64,000 nucleotides of DNA. It comes from Halobacillus ihumii (lineage in GTDB: Bacteria; Bacillota; Bacilli; Bacillales; Halobacillaceae). The stretch is from assembly GCF_902726645.1 (NCBI RefSeq), contig NZ_CACVAO010000001.1, positions 372,001 to 436,000 on the forward strand, written 5' to 3'. Of the stretch, positions 39,545-50,160 are shown one piece after another; the stretch's first letter is position 1, and each line of letters opens with the position of its first letter. The notes under the pieces are model-generated. The model saw only the letters and a list, made by a program, of their open reading frames with translations, was not told where the DNA came from and searched no databases. The position numbers and the translations under genes were made by a program.

Positions 39545-40828
39545 TCATTCAAAATTTTTCCTTATTTCGGAAATAAAGTACAAAGACCCTGTAATAAGCA
39601 GGACGTCTGATTCATTCATTGTTTGCTTAATTTCCTCAAGGGCTTGCTTATAATTCATACGAACGTACAGGCGATTATGTGTGATAAGTTGAGAGATTTC
39701 TTCCGCTTTCATTGCTTTAGGGAAATCAAATTGTGTCAGCCATAACTCATCAGCTATTCCCTTTAGCTGTGTTAACATTTCCTCAACTGGCTTATCATTT
39801 AAAGCAGCATACATGATGATAATCCTCTTATCATTATAGTGTTTAATCATGGTCTTTATTAATGCTCTTGTCCCTTCCTGATTGTGAGCTCCATCTAGAA
39901 TAATTTGAGGCTGCTCAGAAACTTTCTCAAAACGTGCTGGCCAAAAGGTCGATTCAATGCCCGTTCCATAATGGCGGCGATCTATTGTATAACCTGCAGC
40001 CTTAAGCAATTCCATAGCATAAAGAGCTAAGGATGCATTTTTAACTTGATGTTCCCCTTTTAAGGGAGAACAGAGAACAGGTGCTTCGTAATCAGTTGTA
40101 GAAAATGAAAAACACTCCCCATTTTGCACACTTTCTAAGTGAATGCTCGTAAAGCCCTCACCAATCGTAAATATAGGAGCGTGCTGTTCGGCTGCCTTAT
40201 GATTGATAACATGCAGCACATCGTCTCTTTCTGCTCCTGTAATAACAGGAGTTTTTTCTTTTATAATCCCGGCTTTTTCATAAGCTATCCGTTCATAGCT
40301 GTCGCCCAGGATCCCCATATGATCTAACCCTATGTTCGTAATAATGGATAAAACAGGCTGAATGATATTCGTTGAATCTAACCTTCCTCCAAGGCCTGCT
40401 TCAAACAGGACAAAATCCAAAGGCTTACGTGAGAAGTATAGGATAGCCATCGCTGTGATCACTTCAAACTCTGTGGGCTCTCCCCAAACTGTATCCGCTA
40501 ATTGTTCTGCAAGTGGTTGAATATCGAGTACAAGTTTAGCAAGTTCCTCATCCTCAATCGGCACTCCATTGATGCTAATCCTTTCACTAAAACGCGTGAT
40601 ATAAGGGGACGTAAAACTCCCGACAGCATACCCTTGGTTTTGTAACAGGTTCCGTAAAAATGTTAATGTAGAGCCTTTACCATTCGTTCCGGCAATATGA
40701 ATAGTAGTTATCTTTTTTTCTGGATGGTCCAACTTCTCCATCATCCATTTCATTCGGTTTAAACCTGGCTTGACTTTAAATTTTTCACGTGAGTGAATCC
40801 ATTGTATGGCTTCATAGTAATTCATCAA
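39545..40828 (-). CDS. folC: Folylpolyglutamate/dihydrofolate synthase
   Basis: Mur-ligase family enzyme (427 aa) adding glutamates to folates. Has the P-loop HIAGTNGKGSTLTFLRNLL, FTSPYITRFSERI, GLGGRLDSTNII and EKAGIIKE, then a C-terminal glutamate-binding domain (ILDGAHNQEGTRAL). It follows valS as in B. subtilis, after a terminator-like hairpin. Confidence 0.96.
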   Translation of the reverse strand: MMNYYEAIQWIHSREKFKVKPGLNRMKWMMEKLDHPEKKITTIHIAGTNGKGSTLTFLRNLLQNQGYAVGSFTSPYITRFSERISINGVPIEDEELAKLVLDIQPLAEQLADTVWGEPTEFEVITAMAILYFSRKPLDFVLFEAGLGGRLDSTNIIQPVLSIITNIGLDHMGILGDSYERIAYEKAGIIKEKTPVITGAERDDVLHVINHKAAEQHAPIFTIGEGFTSIHLESVQNGECFSFSTTDYEAPVLCSPLKGEHQVKNASLALYAMELLKAAGYTIDRRHYGTGIESTFWPARFEKVSEQPQIILDGAHNQEGTRALIKTMIKHYNDKRIIIMYAALNDKPVEEMLTQLKGIADELWLTQFDFPKAMKAEEISQLITHNRLYVRMNYKQALEEIKQTMNESDVLLITGSLYFISEIRKNFE

Positions 40829-40842
40829 AACGACCTTCTTTC

Positions 40843-40876
40843 AAAAAAGAGGAGAGCATTCGCTTGAACACCCTCC
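40843..40876 (-). terminator. Terminator-like hairpin between valS and folC
   Basis: Minus strand: GGAGGGTGTTC pairs with GAATGCTCTCC (wobbles), followed by TCTTTTTTG. It ends about 15 bp before the folC start, so folC is either read through partially or started from an unseen promoter. Confidence 0.6.
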
Positions 40877-40883
40877 CCTAGCT

Positions 40884-43526
40884 TTATGCTTTAAGTTCAT
40901 TAATTCGAGCTTCTACTTTACCGCGTTTATCCAAATAATCCTGTTCTTTCTTACGTTCTTCTTCGACAACATGCTCAGGAGCTTTATTAACAAACCCAGC
41001 ATTCGATAATTTCTTCTGAACGCGATCTACTTCTTTATCCCACTTCTGCCATTCTTTTTCTAGACGTTTAATTTCGTCATCGATATTAATCAGACCAGCA
41101 AGGGGGAGATAAAGCTCTGCGCCTGTTATCACAGCAGACATTGCTTTTTCAGGTACCTTGAGAGCAGTACCAATATCGAGTTCACTTGGATTACAGAATC
41201 GCTCTAAATAATTGCGATTTTTCTCAAGTTCAGCCGCTACTGCTTCATCCTTGGCTTGAATCAACAATTGGATTTCTTTAGACATTGGCGTATCAACTTC
41301 TGCTCGTATATTACGGACAGAACGGATAATCGCTACTAAACGTTCCATTTCCGCAACGGCTATTTCGTTGTGATGTTCCTTTTTCACCTGTGGCCAAGCA
41401 GCCTGCGTGATCGATTCTCCTTTGTGAGGTAAGTGCTGCCAGATTTCTTCCGTAATAAACGGCATAAACGGATGGAGCATACGCATAATTTGATCTAAGG
41501 TGTATGCTAAGATCGAACGTGTTGTAAGAATGCGAGCCTCATCTTCTCCGTAAAGTGGAAGTTTGGCCATTTCGATATACCAGTCACAAAACTCATCCCA
41601 TATGAAGTTGTATAAGTGACGGCCTGCTTCTCCAAATTCATATTTGTCGATATTGCGTGTAACCTGATCAATCGTTTCATTTAAACGGGTGAGAATCCAA
41701 TCATCAGCCACCGATTTTTCACCAGATAAATCAATGTCCTCGTAGGTTAAATCACCCATATTCATTAAAGCAAACCGAGAAGCATTCCAAATTTTATTAG
41801 CAAAATTCCACGTGGACTCAACTTTCTCCCACTGGAAGCGCAGGTCCTGACCTGGAGCTGAGCCGGTAGAAAGGAAGTAACGCAATGAATCAGCACCGTA
41901 TTTCTCAATGACATCCATCGGGTCCACTCCGTTACCGAGCGACTTACTCATCTTGCGGCCTTCTGCATCACGAACGAGTCCATGAATGAGCACATCTTCA
42001 AATGGACGACGATCTGTAAATTCAATCGACTGAAAAATCATCCGGCTTACCCAGAAGAAAATAATATCGTATCCCGTGACTAGCGCATTGGTCGGGAAGA
42101 ATCGCTGAAAATCTTCACTATCCTTCTCAGGCCATCCCATCGTGGAAAACGGCCATAAAGCGGATGAAAACCAAGTATCAAGTACATCTTCATCCTGTTC
42201 CCAGTTCTCATCGTCTGCGGGAGCTTGCTTTCCTACATAAATTTCGCCGGTTTCTTTATGGTACCAGGCAGGAATTCTATGTCCCCACCACAGTTGACGG
42301 GATATACACCAATCACGGATGTTCTCCATCCAGCGCAGGTATGTTTTCTCAAAACGGTCCGGTACGAAATGAACCTTATCGTTACTGCTTTGTAAGTTTA
42401 TGGCTTCTTTTGCAAGCGGCTCCATATTAACAAACCATTGTGTAGATAAATACGGTTCCACTACCGCTCCGCTACGCTCAGAGTGACCAACAGAGTGCAG
42501 ATGATCTTCTATTTCAAAAAGAACACCTTCCACTTGTAAGTCCTTAACAATTTGTTTACGACATTCAAATCGATCCATACCCTGATATTGCGCAGCCTGA
42601 TCATTCATCGTCCCATCTTCATTCATAACGAGGATACGTTTCAAGTTATGACGGTTACCAATTTCAAAATCATTAGGATCATGTGCTGGTGTGATTTTAA
42701 CAGCTCCCGATCCAAATTCCATTTCCACATAGTCATCCGCCACGATTTCCAATTCGCGCCCGATGATTGGCAAAATTGCTTTCTTACCGATGAGGTGTTT
42801 GTATCGATCATCCTCAGGGTGAACAGCAATTGCGGTATCTCCAAGCATTGTTTCCGGACGAGTTGTAGCAATCTCTATCGAACCTTCTTCGTCTTTTAGA
42901 GGATAGCGCATGTGATAAAAAGCACCCTGGACATCCTTGTATTCTACCTCAATATCTGAGAGAGCTGTTTTTGTCGCTGGGTCCCAATTGATTATATATT
43001 CTCCACGGTAAATCAAATCTTTTTCATAAAGTTTTACAAACACTTCCTTAACAGCTTCTGATAAGCCATCATCAAGCGTAAAGCGCTCACGTGAGTAATC
43101 GAGCCCAAGCCCTAATTTTTCCCATTGGGTTCGAATAAACTGGGCGTACTCTTTCTTCCATTCCCATGACTTCTCTAGAAAGTTTTCACGGCCAAGATCA
43201 TATCGGGTAGTACCCTGTTCTTTAAGTTTCGCTTCCACCTTTGCCTGAGTGGCAATTCCGGCATGATCCATCCCAGGAAGCCAAAGTACGTCATATCCTT
43301 GCATGCGTTTAACACGTGTCAAAATATCTTGTAATGTCGTATCCCAGGCATGACCTAAGTGCAGTTTACCGGTGACATTCGGCGGCGGAATAACAATGGT
43401 ATAAGGTTCTTTATTTTTATCACCTGTCGCTTCAAAAAATTTGCCGTCTACCCAATATTGGTAACGATCCTTTTCGACTGCAGCCGGATCATACTTTGTT
43501 GGCATGGTTACATCATTATGCTCCAT
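40884..43526 (-). CDS. valS: Valyl-tRNA synthetase
   Basis: Class I synthetase charging tRNA-Val, 880 residues. HIGH-type motif HLGHAWD near residue 57, KMSKS motif [11 protein letters not shown], an editing (CP1) domain between them, an anticodon-binding domain and a C-terminal coiled coil ([22 protein letters not shown]). Preceded by a T-box riboswitch. Confidence 0.98.
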   Translation of the reverse strand: MEHNDVTMPTKYDPAAVEKDRYQYWVDGKFFEATGDKNKEPYTIVIPPPNVTGKLHLGHAWDTTLQDILTRVKRMQGYDVLWLPGMDHAGIATQAKVEAKLKEQGTTRYDLGRENFLEKSWEWKKEYAQFIRTQWEKLGLGLDYSRERFTLDDGLSEAVKEVFVKLYEKDLIYRGEYIINWDPATKTALSDIEVEYKDVQGAFYHMRYPLKDEEGSIEIATTRPETMLGDTAIAVHPEDDRYKHLIGKKAILPIIGRELEIVADDYVEMEFGSGAVKITPAHDPNDFEIGNRHNLKRILVMNEDGTMNDQAAQYQGMDRFECRKQIVKDLQVEGVLFEIEDHLHSVGHSERSGAVVEPYLSTQWFVNMEPLAKEAINLQSSNDKVHFVPDRFEKTYLRWMENIRDWCISRQLWWGHRIPAWYHKETGEIYVGKQAPADDENWEQDEDVLDTWFSSALWPFSTMGWPEKDSEDFQRFFPTNALVTGYDIIFFWVSRMIFQSIEFTDRRPFEDVLIHGLVRDAEGRKMSKSLGNGVDPMDVIEKYGADSLRYFLSTGSAPGQDLRFQWEKVESTWNFANKIWNASRFALMNMGDLTYEDIDLSGEKSVADDWILTRLNETIDQVTRNIDKYEFGEAGRHLYNFIWDEFCDWYIEMAKLPLYGEDEARILTTRSILAYTLDQIMRMLHPFMPFITEEIWQHLPHKGESITQAAWPQVKKEHHNEIAVAEMERLVAIIRSVRNIRAEVDTPMSKEIQLLIQAKDEAVAAELEKNRNYLERFCNPSELDIGTALKVPEKAMSAVITGAELYLPLAGLINIDDEIKRLEKEWQKWDKEVDRVQKKLSNAGFVNKAPEHVVEEERKKEQDYLDKRGKVEARINELKA

Positions 43527-43559
43527 GAATCTGTTCCTCCTTTAATCTTTTCGTAAAAT

Positions 43560-43821
43560 AAAAAAATCCCCTTCATCCTCAAAAAGGACGAAAGAGATTA
43601 CTATCCGTGGTACCACCTTTATTCACAGGGAATTCCCTGCACACTTCATAAGTTGTTAACGGCTTCGAACCGGCTTCTTCTACTTAACATTCAAAGAAAC
43701 TGCATCCAGGGCGACCTTCCATCAATAAACGGACTAGGAAACTTCCAGCAAATATTTCCCTCTCTGTAGCGCTTATTCATGTACTCTTCCCTATCACGGC
43801 ATTTCACATATAGGTATTCTT
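43560..43821 (-). ncRNA. T-box riboswitch controlling valS
   Basis: Contains the T-box core GGTGGTACCACGG (43605-43617), the upstream leader with an AGTA-type stem I region, a GAAGGTCGCC segment whose GTC could be the valine specifier codon, and a terminator stem (43561-43599) followed by TTTTTTTATT before the valS ribosome site. Uncharged tRNA-Val should stabilise antitermination. The specifier reading is inferred. Confidence 0.9.
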
Positions 43822-43827
43822 TTTCAT

Positions 43828-43857
43828 ATTGTATATAGAATTCACTGATAAAGTCAA
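43828..43857 (-). promoter_or_regulatory. Promoter of the valS T-box transcript
   Basis: Minus strand: TTGACT (43852-43857), 18 bp, TACAAT (43828-43833). An alternative -10 TATACA gives a 16-bp spacer. The start near 43821 gives a T-box leader of about 295 nt before valS. Confidence 0.6.
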
Positions 43858-43958
43858 CTTTTTTTATTATTTTAGGCTTTATTCTTTGTTTGATCTCAGC
43901 AAAATTTTGATGTAATTAACGCTTGCGAACGTATAATTTTGACTAAGGAGGAACTCTC

Positions 43959-44147
43959 ATGAGTCGATTTTATCGCTACCGACTCCCACCATGGTGCAGA
44001 CATTGGCTGTTTATTATCGAGAGAGCCATTCTGCCGATTATGATTTATCAGCTGTTTCGAACGATATTTTGGCCAACTACACTTGATGTTTTCTTGACCG
44101 GTATTTTCATCGGTTTATATATAGCATTTCATTTAAAATGGATTTAA
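43959..44147 (+). CDS. Small hypothetical membrane protein
   Basis: 62 residues: a basic aromatic N-terminus (MSRFYRYRLPPWCRHW) and two hydrophobic stretches (about 17-35 and 42-58) ending FHLKWI. AAGGAGG at good spacing precedes the ATG, with a TATAAT at about 43933 upstream, so this is very likely real. It is the only plus-strand gene between 13.9 and 51.8 kb. It converges on spoVID, the two stop codons sharing the palindrome TTAA (44144-44147). I do not recognise the family; the location where B. subtilis has ysxE, between valS and spoVID, is the only clue. Confidence 0.75.
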   Translation: MSRFYRYRLPPWCRHWLFIIERAILPIMIYQLFRTIFWPTTLDVFLTGIFIGLYIAFHLKWI

Positions 44148-45172
44148 TGCGGAATATAAACGATTTGTCCTGGGCTTACATCTTCCTCGAGGTTATTAAT
44201 TTTCTCGATTTGTTTAACAGGAACTTCATATCTTTCCGCAATCATTTCAACAGTTTCGTTATCTTGCGCGATATACATTTTCATTTTCGTGTAGGAATCT
44301 TCTCGGTTAGGAAAGAGATGCTTGAAAATTTGTTTAATCCCGTTTACACCAGCTGAGGGGGAAGCTTCTTCTCCGTTTTCATTTTCTTCCCCTTCTTGAT
44401 ATGAAGCGAGAGTGGAATGGGGAGGGGTTTCACTTGCATTTACATGATTTGTGGTCCCTTCCCATTCACTAGTGCTTTCAGAGGAAATCTCCTGAATATG
44501 CTCGATTTTACTTTCTTTAAAATAATCTGATAAACTTTGTGACTTTTTATAAGACCATCTTCCCTCTTCTTCCTCCTGCTCGTTAATATCCTCCGGTTGC
44601 TCAAGCTCCTGTAATTTTCGATGTTCCTGAAGATCAAAAATCGGGGTGTCAGGCCTCTCAGGTTCCTCATGGTTAAAATCCACAGGCCCAACCGTTAATG
44701 ATTCATCAAATACTTCTTGCTCAGGAGCTGGCGAGTCTTGCTCTTGTCTCAACCCATTTATGTTAAGCTGTGCTTCTAGTCTAAGATGGTGTTCAGCAGG
44801 AATCTCATAGTCAAAACTTTCAATGTTAATATGAACATGGTCAGCATCGTCTACCCTATCTGCCGGAATGGTCACTTCAACCGGAAAGGAATGGGAAAAT
44901 TCGTAAACCCCTTCCTCCCCTCTTTCTACTAAATCTACTATCCTGCCTGATTGAATTGGTGCCGTGTCTGCATACTTATCTTCTTCTTGCCCTGGCATGT
45001 ATTCACCTGCCAAAATGACGGTCCCTTTTAACCGAACTTCTTCCCCTAAATCCTCGAGTGTGATTTCCGGTTCTAAAGATATGCCGAGCAGTTCACGAAC
45101 GCCCTGTCCTCCCTTAAACTGTAAGGATTCATTTAAATAAAATGAAAAAACCTGTTCTTCTTGATTACCCAC
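44144..45172 (-). CDS. spoVID: Stage VI sporulation protein D (spore coat morphogenesis)
   Basis: 342 residues, starting at a GTG behind GGAGGGG. N-terminal SPOCS-type/SpoVID domain (FSFYLNESLQFKGGQGVRELLGISLEPEITLEDLGEEVRLKGTVILAGEY) that tethers the coat, an acidic low-complexity middle, and a C-terminal LysM (MYIAQDNETVEMIAERYEVPVKQIEKINNLEEDVSPGQIVYIP). The B. subtilis protein is clearly longer (about 575 aa); here the middle is short. SpoVID recruits SafA and coat proteins around the spore. A sigma-E-like promoter precedes it. Confidence 0.92.
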   Translation of the reverse strand: MGNQEEQVFSFYLNESLQFKGGQGVRELLGISLEPEITLEDLGEEVRLKGTVILAGEYMPGQEEDKYADTAPIQSGRIVDLVERGEEGVYEFSHSFPVEVTIPADRVDDADHVHINIESFDYEIPAEHHLRLEAQLNINGLRQEQDSPAPEQEVFDESLTVGPVDFNHEEPERPDTPIFDLQEHRKLQELEQPEDINEQEEEEGRWSYKKSQSLSDYFKESKIEHIQEISSESTSEWEGTTNHVNASETPPHSTLASYQEGEENENGEEASPSAGVNGIKQIFKHLFPNREDSYTKMKMYIAQDNETVEMIAERYEVPVKQIEKINNLEEDVSPGQIVYIPH

Positions 45173-45217
45173 TCTATCGTCCCCTCCCTATTTAAAATCA
45201 ACATAGTTGTTTAATAC

Positions 45218-45246
45218 ACCTTATGCAAAACTCTGTCTTATATACA
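45218..45246 (-). promoter_or_regulatory. Possible sigma-E promoter of spoVID
   Basis: Minus strand: TGTATAT-rich -35 region (about 45240-45246), then CATAAGGT (45218-45225) with two mismatches to CATACANT, 46 bp upstream of spoVID. B. subtilis spoVID is sigma-E dependent. Confidence 0.4.
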
Positions 45247-45279
45247 TCATTTAGCGAGATGACAGCCCATTCCGCGCAC

Positions 45280-45312
45280 AAAAAAAGAACACCATCTTTT
45301 ACGATGATGTCC
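45280..45312 (-). terminator. Terminator of the hem operon
   Basis: Minus strand: GGACATCATC pairs with GATGGTGTTC around a GTAAAA loop, followed by TTTTTTTG. Directly after hemL. Confidence 0.88.
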
Positions 45313-45325
45313 CTTCTGAGCACCT

Positions 45326-46606
45326 CTATAATGAAGCGAAAACTTTCTCAGCCGCTTTAATTGTATATTCAATATCTTCCTCTGTATGAGCAGCCGATAA
45401 GAAAATCCCTTCGAACTGAGATGGTGGCAGAAAGATTCCTTCTTCGATCATGCCACGATAGTAGGTAGAGAACATTTCTAAATCTGATGCATTAGCACTT
45501 TCAAAATTCGTGACTGGTTGATTCGTAAAAAAGAATCCAACCATAGAGCCCGCGCGATTCACAGTTAAAGGAACCTGATGTTCTGTTGCTGCGGCAGTGA
45601 ACCCTTCAATTAGACGATCCACTTTTTTACTGATTTGCTCGTATGCATTCTCGTCCATTGCCTTCAAGGTCTCGTAACCAGCCGTCATGGCTAATGGATT
45701 TCCCGATAGAGTCCCAGCCTGATAAATCTCTCCGACAGGTGCTACACTTTCCATGATTTCACGCTTCCCGCCATATGCACCTACAGGAAGTCCCCCGCCG
45801 ATCACCTTGCCTAGACAAGTCATATCAGGAGTTACACCAAAATGTCCCTGGGCACTACTGTAACCTACACGAAAGCCTGTCATGACTTCGTCAAAAATGA
45901 GTACGGTTCCATGCTCTTGTGTAACTGATCGCAATCCTGCAAGAAACTCTTCAGTAGGGGGAACAACGCCCATATTCCCTGAGACGGGCTCAACAATGAC
46001 AGCTGCCAAGTCATCACCGTACTGTTCAAATACATAACGCACACTTTCCAGATCGTTATAAGGGACAGTAATCGTATTTTTAGCAATCGATTCCGGTACA
46101 CCAGGTGAATCCGGCAGCCCTAGTGTAGCCACACCTGAACCCGCCTTGATCAATAAGGAATCACCATGGCCATGGTAATTTCCTTCAAACTTAAGTATTT
46201 TGTTACGACCGGTATAGCCTCTTGCCACTCTCAGTGCACTCATCGTAGCCTCTGTACCTGAGTTCACCATGCGGAGCATTTCGATCGAAGGTACACGATC
46301 GATCACAAGCTGTGCTAGCTTATTTTCTATTAAAGTTGGTGTACCAAAACTTGTCCCAAGCTCTGTCATTTTCTTAAGCGACTCTACAACCCGGTCATCC
46401 GCATGACCAAGTATCAATGGACCCCAGCTTAATACATAGTCAATATACTCATGCCCGTCGATGGCATAGATTTTTGACCCTTTACCTTGCTCCATAAAAA
46501 TTGGATTCATATTTACTGATTTAAAGGCACGGACGGGAGAGTTTACTCCTCCCGGCATTAAATCAACTGCCTCTTTATACGCATCTGCAGATCGATCAAA
46601 GTTCAT
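45326..46606 (-). CDS. hemL: Glutamate-1-semialdehyde 2,1-aminomutase
   Basis: PLP enzyme (426 aa) making 5-aminolevulinate from glutamate semialdehyde, second step of the C5 haem pathway. Has [41 protein letters not shown] PLP phosphate region ([18 protein letters not shown]) and the PLP lysine in [19 protein letters not shown] 46606 has AAAGGG upstream. Last gene of hemAXCDBL. Confidence 0.97.
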   Translation of the reverse strand: MNFDRSADAYKEAVDLMPGGVNSPVRAFKSVNMNPIFMEQGKGSKIYAIDGHEYIDYVLSWGPLILGHADDRVVESLKKMTELGTSFGTPTLIENKLAQLVIDRVPSIEMLRMVNSGTEATMSALRVARGYTGRNKILKFEGNYHGHGDSLLIKAGSGVATLGLPDSPGVPESIAKNTITVPYNDLESVRYVFEQYGDDLAAVIVEPVSGNMGVVPPTEEFLAGLRSVTQEHGTVLIFDEVMTGFRVGYSSAQGHFGVTPDMTCLGKVIGGGLPVGAYGGKREIMESVAPVGEIYQAGTLSGNPLAMTAGYETLKAMDENAYEQISKKVDRLIEGFTAAATEHQVPLTVNRAGSMVGFFFTNQPVTNFESANASDLEMFSTYYRGMIEEGIFLPPSQFEGIFLSAAHTEEDIEYTIKAAEKVFASL

Positions 46607-46633
46607 CCTCAACACCCTTTCCTTTCAACAAAA

Positions 46634-47611
46634 TTACTGGTCTAAATAGCGAGCGACATCCTTTGCAAAATAAGTCACAATTAGATCGGCTCCTGCTCTC
46701 TTCATGGAAGTCAGTTTCTCAAGTACGATTTCTTGTTCGTTAACCCAGCCATTTTGAGCTGCAGCTTTTATCATAGAATACTCCCCGCTCACGTTGTAAG
46801 CCACCAATGGTAAATGGTATCGGTCCTTCAATTCTCTCATAATATCCAGGTAAGACAAAGCTGGCTTCACAATTAAAAAGTCAGCACCTTCCCCAATATC
46901 AGATTCGGCTTCACGCAAGGCTTCTAAGCGATTCGCCGGATCCATCTGATAGGAGCGGCGGTCGCCAAATTGCGGAGAGCTATGAGCTGCATCACGGAAT
47001 GGTCCGTAGAACGCTGACGCATATTTAACAGCATAAGACATGACAGGAATCTGGCTGTATCCGGCTTCATCTAACCCCTTGCGAATAGCAGCAACAAAGC
47101 CATCCATCATATTTGATGGTGCAATCACATCTGCACCCGCCTCCGCCTGGCTTACAGCGGTCCTCGTAATCAATTCGAGTGATTCATCATTGGCGATGTC
47201 ACCATTTCTTATAACACCACAGTGACCATGGTCCGTATACTGACACAAACAAGTGTCCGCAATTACAGTTAGCGAAGTATGTTCTTTTTTAATATAACGA
47301 ATCGCTTGTTGCACAATCCCATCATTGTGATAAGCCTGGGTGCCAACCGCATCCTTCTCATTCGGCACTCCAAAGACGATTACGGATCGCACACCGAGTT
47401 GCTCCAGTTCCGTCATTTCTTCTCCCAAATAATCAAGCGAGACTTGATGTACTCCGGGCATAGAAGCAACAGCATTCTTAATACCAGCCCCTTCTACCAC
47501 AAAGATTGGATAAATTAAATCTTCTTTATGAAGATATGTTTCTCTAACGAGGGAGCGCATTGATTCTGTCCTTCTTAGCCTGCGATGACGCTTAAACTGT
47601 AATTGATTCAT
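46634..47611 (-). CDS. hemB: Porphobilinogen synthase
   Basis: Condenses two 5-aminolevulinate molecules to porphobilinogen. 325 residues with the zinc cysteines in [15 protein letters not shown] and the Schiff-base lysines in [17 protein letters not shown] and [12 protein letters not shown]. 6 bp after hemD. Confidence 0.97.
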   Translation of the reverse strand: MNQLQFKRHRRLRRTESMRSLVRETYLHKEDLIYPIFVVEGAGIKNAVASMPGVHQVSLDYLGEEMTELEQLGVRSVIVFGVPNEKDAVGTQAYHNDGIVQQAIRYIKKEHTSLTVIADTCLCQYTDHGHCGVIRNGDIANDESLELITRTAVSQAEAGADVIAPSNMMDGFVAAIRKGLDEAGYSQIPVMSYAVKYASAFYGPFRDAAHSSPQFGDRRSYQMDPANRLEALREAESDIGEGADFLIVKPALSYLDIMRELKDRYHLPLVAYNVSGEYSMIKAAAQNGWVNEQEIVLEKLTSMKRAGADLIVTYFAKDVARYLDQ

Positions 47612-47617
47612 TAGGAA

Positions 47618-48376
47618 CTATCCTTTCTTGTCAAAATGGTCTGTCATATTATCGACCATAGATTTAATTGTATATGCTTCTGGAACATACACCGTCTTAA
47701 AGCCAGAAGATTTTGCAGCATTCCCGGTGGTCGGACCAATGCAAAAGCTGGGAATTTTCAAAGCAAGTTCCTTCTGATCCTTTGTCAGCCGCATAAATGC
47801 TTCTACAGTAGACGGACTTGTGAAAGTCACCGCATCCAGCTTCTCAAGCTGAGCAGCAAGTAAATCATTTTCCTTTACTAATAGGGTATCATATACGGTA
47901 ACTGTTTTGAAAAACACCCCTAGTTCTCTGAAGGCACGAGGCAAGATTTCCCGAGACCTATTCCCCCGTACAAATAGAATTTTTCCAGGTTTCTCTACCT
48001 GCTCAAAGAATTGCTCAATCATGGATGACGCTTGATAATCCGACGGAATAAAATCCGGTCCTATCCCATACGTTTCAAGCATGTGAGCTGTTTTATCACC
48101 AACAACGGCCCACTTACAATGTTCAGGTATCTTAATCTTATATCGGTTAATCAACTCGAAAAAAAACTTCACGCCATTAGAGCTTGTCAGAAAAACCCAG
48201 CTAAAATCGTGAAGTTTGGTCAGAATGTGTTGATTTTCTAAAGAATCATTCAACTTAAACTGGAGGAGAGGAGCATGAAGCACCTTTCCTCCTAATTGTT
48301 CAACTTCCTTTGTTATAGATGATGATTGAGAAGACGCCCTTGTTACCAGGATGTTCTTCCCCGCTAGTGGTAACAT
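47618..48376 (-). CDS. hemD: Uroporphyrinogen-III synthase
   Basis: Cyclises hydroxymethylbilane with inversion of ring D. 252 residues; the family is poorly conserved, but TSSNGVKFFF, FVRGNRSREILPRAFRELG and AVTFTSPSTVEAFMRL are recognisable. Starts with the TAATG overlap to hemC, so it is translationally coupled. Confidence 0.92.
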   Translation of the reverse strand: MLPLAGKNILVTRASSQSSSITKEVEQLGGKVLHAPLLQFKLNDSLENQHILTKLHDFSWVFLTSSNGVKFFFELINRYKIKIPEHCKWAVVGDKTAHMLETYGIGPDFIPSDYQASSMIEQFFEQVEKPGKILFVRGNRSREILPRAFRELGVFFKTVTVYDTLLVKENDLLAAQLEKLDAVTFTSPSTVEAFMRLTKDQKELALKIPSFCIGPTTGNAAKSSGFKTVYVPEAYTIKSMVDNMTDHFDKKG

Positions 48377-49311
48377 TACTTGTCATACTCCTCGATAGCA
48401 TCATCCACAATTTCCTGAGCTCCTTGGCTCTTCAAACGTTGAGCCGCTTCTGTTCCTACAGCAATAGGGTCTGTGCCCGATACTGTTTCGTGAAGAATTG
48501 TTGTACCGTCGGGTTTACCTACCAGCGCTGTCAGTGTTATCGTTTCTCCATTAAGATTGGCGTACCCCCCGATAGGCACCTGACAACCGCCATTTAAGTC
48601 GTGAAGAAATTTCCGCTCTGCAGTAACGGTGCTTTCAGTAGTTTGATGATTAATTTTCTGCAAGAATTCCAATAATTCCTTGTCATCTTCGCGACATTGG
48701 ATAGCGAGTGCACCTTGTCCTACCGCTGGCACGCAAACATCAGGCTCTAAAAACTCGGTAACAAGATCTTCACTCCAGCCCATTCGCTTCAGCCCCGCTG
48801 CTGCAAGTACGATGGCATCATACTCTCCATCATTAAGCTTTTGAAGACGTGTATCGATATTTCCACGAATCCATTTAATCTCCAGGTCTGGCCGAACCGC
48901 TTTAATCTGTGAGCCGCGTCGTAAACTGCTTGTTCCTACAATAGCACCTTCTTGCAAATCCTTTAAAGCTACGTGTCCATTCGACACAAATGCATCACGG
49001 TGATCTTCACGTACCGGAACCGAAGCAACCGTTAGTCCTTCAGCTACAACCGCAGGCATATCTTTCATACTGTGAACAGCCATATCAATTTCCTTATCAT
49101 ACATGGCTTGTTCAATTTCTTTAATAAACAAGCCTTTCCCGCCTACTTTATTTAGAGTAACGTCTAAAACCCGATCACCCTTTGTAGAAATCCTTTTAAT
49201 TTCAAATTCATAAGAAGGATCTATTTTTTTTAACTGATCAATGACCCACTCTGTTTGCGTTATTGCTAAATTACTCTTTCGCGACCCTATTACTATTTTT
49301 CTCACAGTCAC
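48376..49311 (-). CDS. hemC: Porphobilinogen deaminase (hydroxymethylbilane synthase)
   Basis: Polymerises four porphobilinogens. 311 residues: [20 protein letters not shown] at the start, [27 protein letters not shown], and the dipyrromethane-cofactor cysteine in [13 protein letters not shown]. Between hemX and hemD. Confidence 0.97.
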   Translation of the reverse strand: MTVRKIVIGSRKSNLAITQTEWVIDQLKKIDPSYEFEIKRISTKGDRVLDVTLNKVGGKGLFIKEIEQAMYDKEIDMAVHSMKDMPAVVAEGLTVASVPVREDHRDAFVSNGHVALKDLQEGAIVGTSSLRRGSQIKAVRPDLEIKWIRGNIDTRLQKLNDGEYDAIVLAAAGLKRMGWSEDLVTEFLEPDVCVPAVGQGALAIQCREDDKELLEFLQKINHQTTESTVTAERKFLHDLNGGCQVPIGGYANLNGETITLTALVGKPDGTTILHETVSGTDPIAVGTEAAQRLKSQGAQEIVDDAIEEYDK

Positions 49312-49326
49312 CCTCCTAGAAGAATT

Positions 49327-50145
49327 TTAGAAATGGAAATTCGACAACGAGCCGAATAAAAAGAAATTTATTAAAAGAATCAAAAATGCCGCTGTATTAA
49401 ACAATGAAATTGCCCGACCTTGATACCCTTTCACCACCCGTAAAAATAAATAAATGATATAGACAAGGAGAACAATGAATGATCCGAGGGTTTTTGAATC
49501 GTACCAGTAAAACACATCTTCTGAAACATACCCCCATGTTACCCCAAGAATCACCGCAATTAGAAGTAATGGAACCCCAAGAATCACCGAAATATATGAA
49601 AAATGATCCAGCTTCGTTAAATCACCGAGCCGAAGCAGCTTAGTATTCCATTTCTTCTGTTTAAGTAATCGGTATTGAAAAAGGTACATGAGAGAAAAAA
49701 TAAACGAAAATGTGAAAAATCCGTACGAAATAATGGCCAGCGTTATATGAGCTACAAGCATTTCATGAACTAATTCAATTCCCTGATCATCAAGCACACT
49801 TTGAGCTCTCGTCGAGATATGGAGCAACATCACGAGAAATCCTACAACATTTGTAAAAAACACAAGGAAATCCACACGAAATAGCCGGTTAATAATTAAT
49901 GAAAAGGTTACTAAGATCCAGGCATAAAAGTAAAGACCATCATAAACAGTCATAACTGGAAAGTTTTCTTCTACAAAAATCTGCCTTAACAAAAAAAGGG
50001 TTTGAAGCCCCCAAACCATACTAAGTAACCAGAAGGCTGCTCTATTAGCCTTCCGGTTATTTTGAATGAAATCAATAAAATATCCAATTAAGCTGCAGCC
50101 ATACAGGAAGAGGATTAACTCATAGACCCACTTAAACTCGAACAT
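49327..50145 (-). CDS. hemX: HemX, CcsA-type membrane protein of the hem operon
   Basis: 272 residues with about eight helices of the cytochrome c assembly (CcsA/CcmC) family, including the WGY signature (LGVTWGYVSEDVFYWYDSKTLGSFIVLLVY). In B. subtilis HemX lowers the level of HemA protein. Between hemA and hemC, 15-bp gaps on both sides. Confidence 0.93.
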   Translation of the reverse strand: MFEFKWVYELILFLYGCSLIGYFIDFIQNNRKANRAAFWLLSMVWGLQTLFLLRQIFVEENFPVMTVYDGLYFYAWILVTFSLIINRLFRVDFLVFFTNVVGFLVMLLHISTRAQSVLDDQGIELVHEMLVAHITLAIISYGFFTFSFIFSLMYLFQYRLLKQKKWNTKLLRLGDLTKLDHFSYISVILGVPLLLIAVILGVTWGYVSEDVFYWYDSKTLGSFIVLLVYIIYLFLRVVKGYQGRAISLFNTAAFLILLINFFLFGSLSNFHF

Positions 50146-50160
50146 AGTAAGCCTCCACCA

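Noticed and set aside
42164..42899. Plus-strand ORFs opposite valS
   Set aside because: Shadows of the valS coding frame; no promoter or ribosome site.
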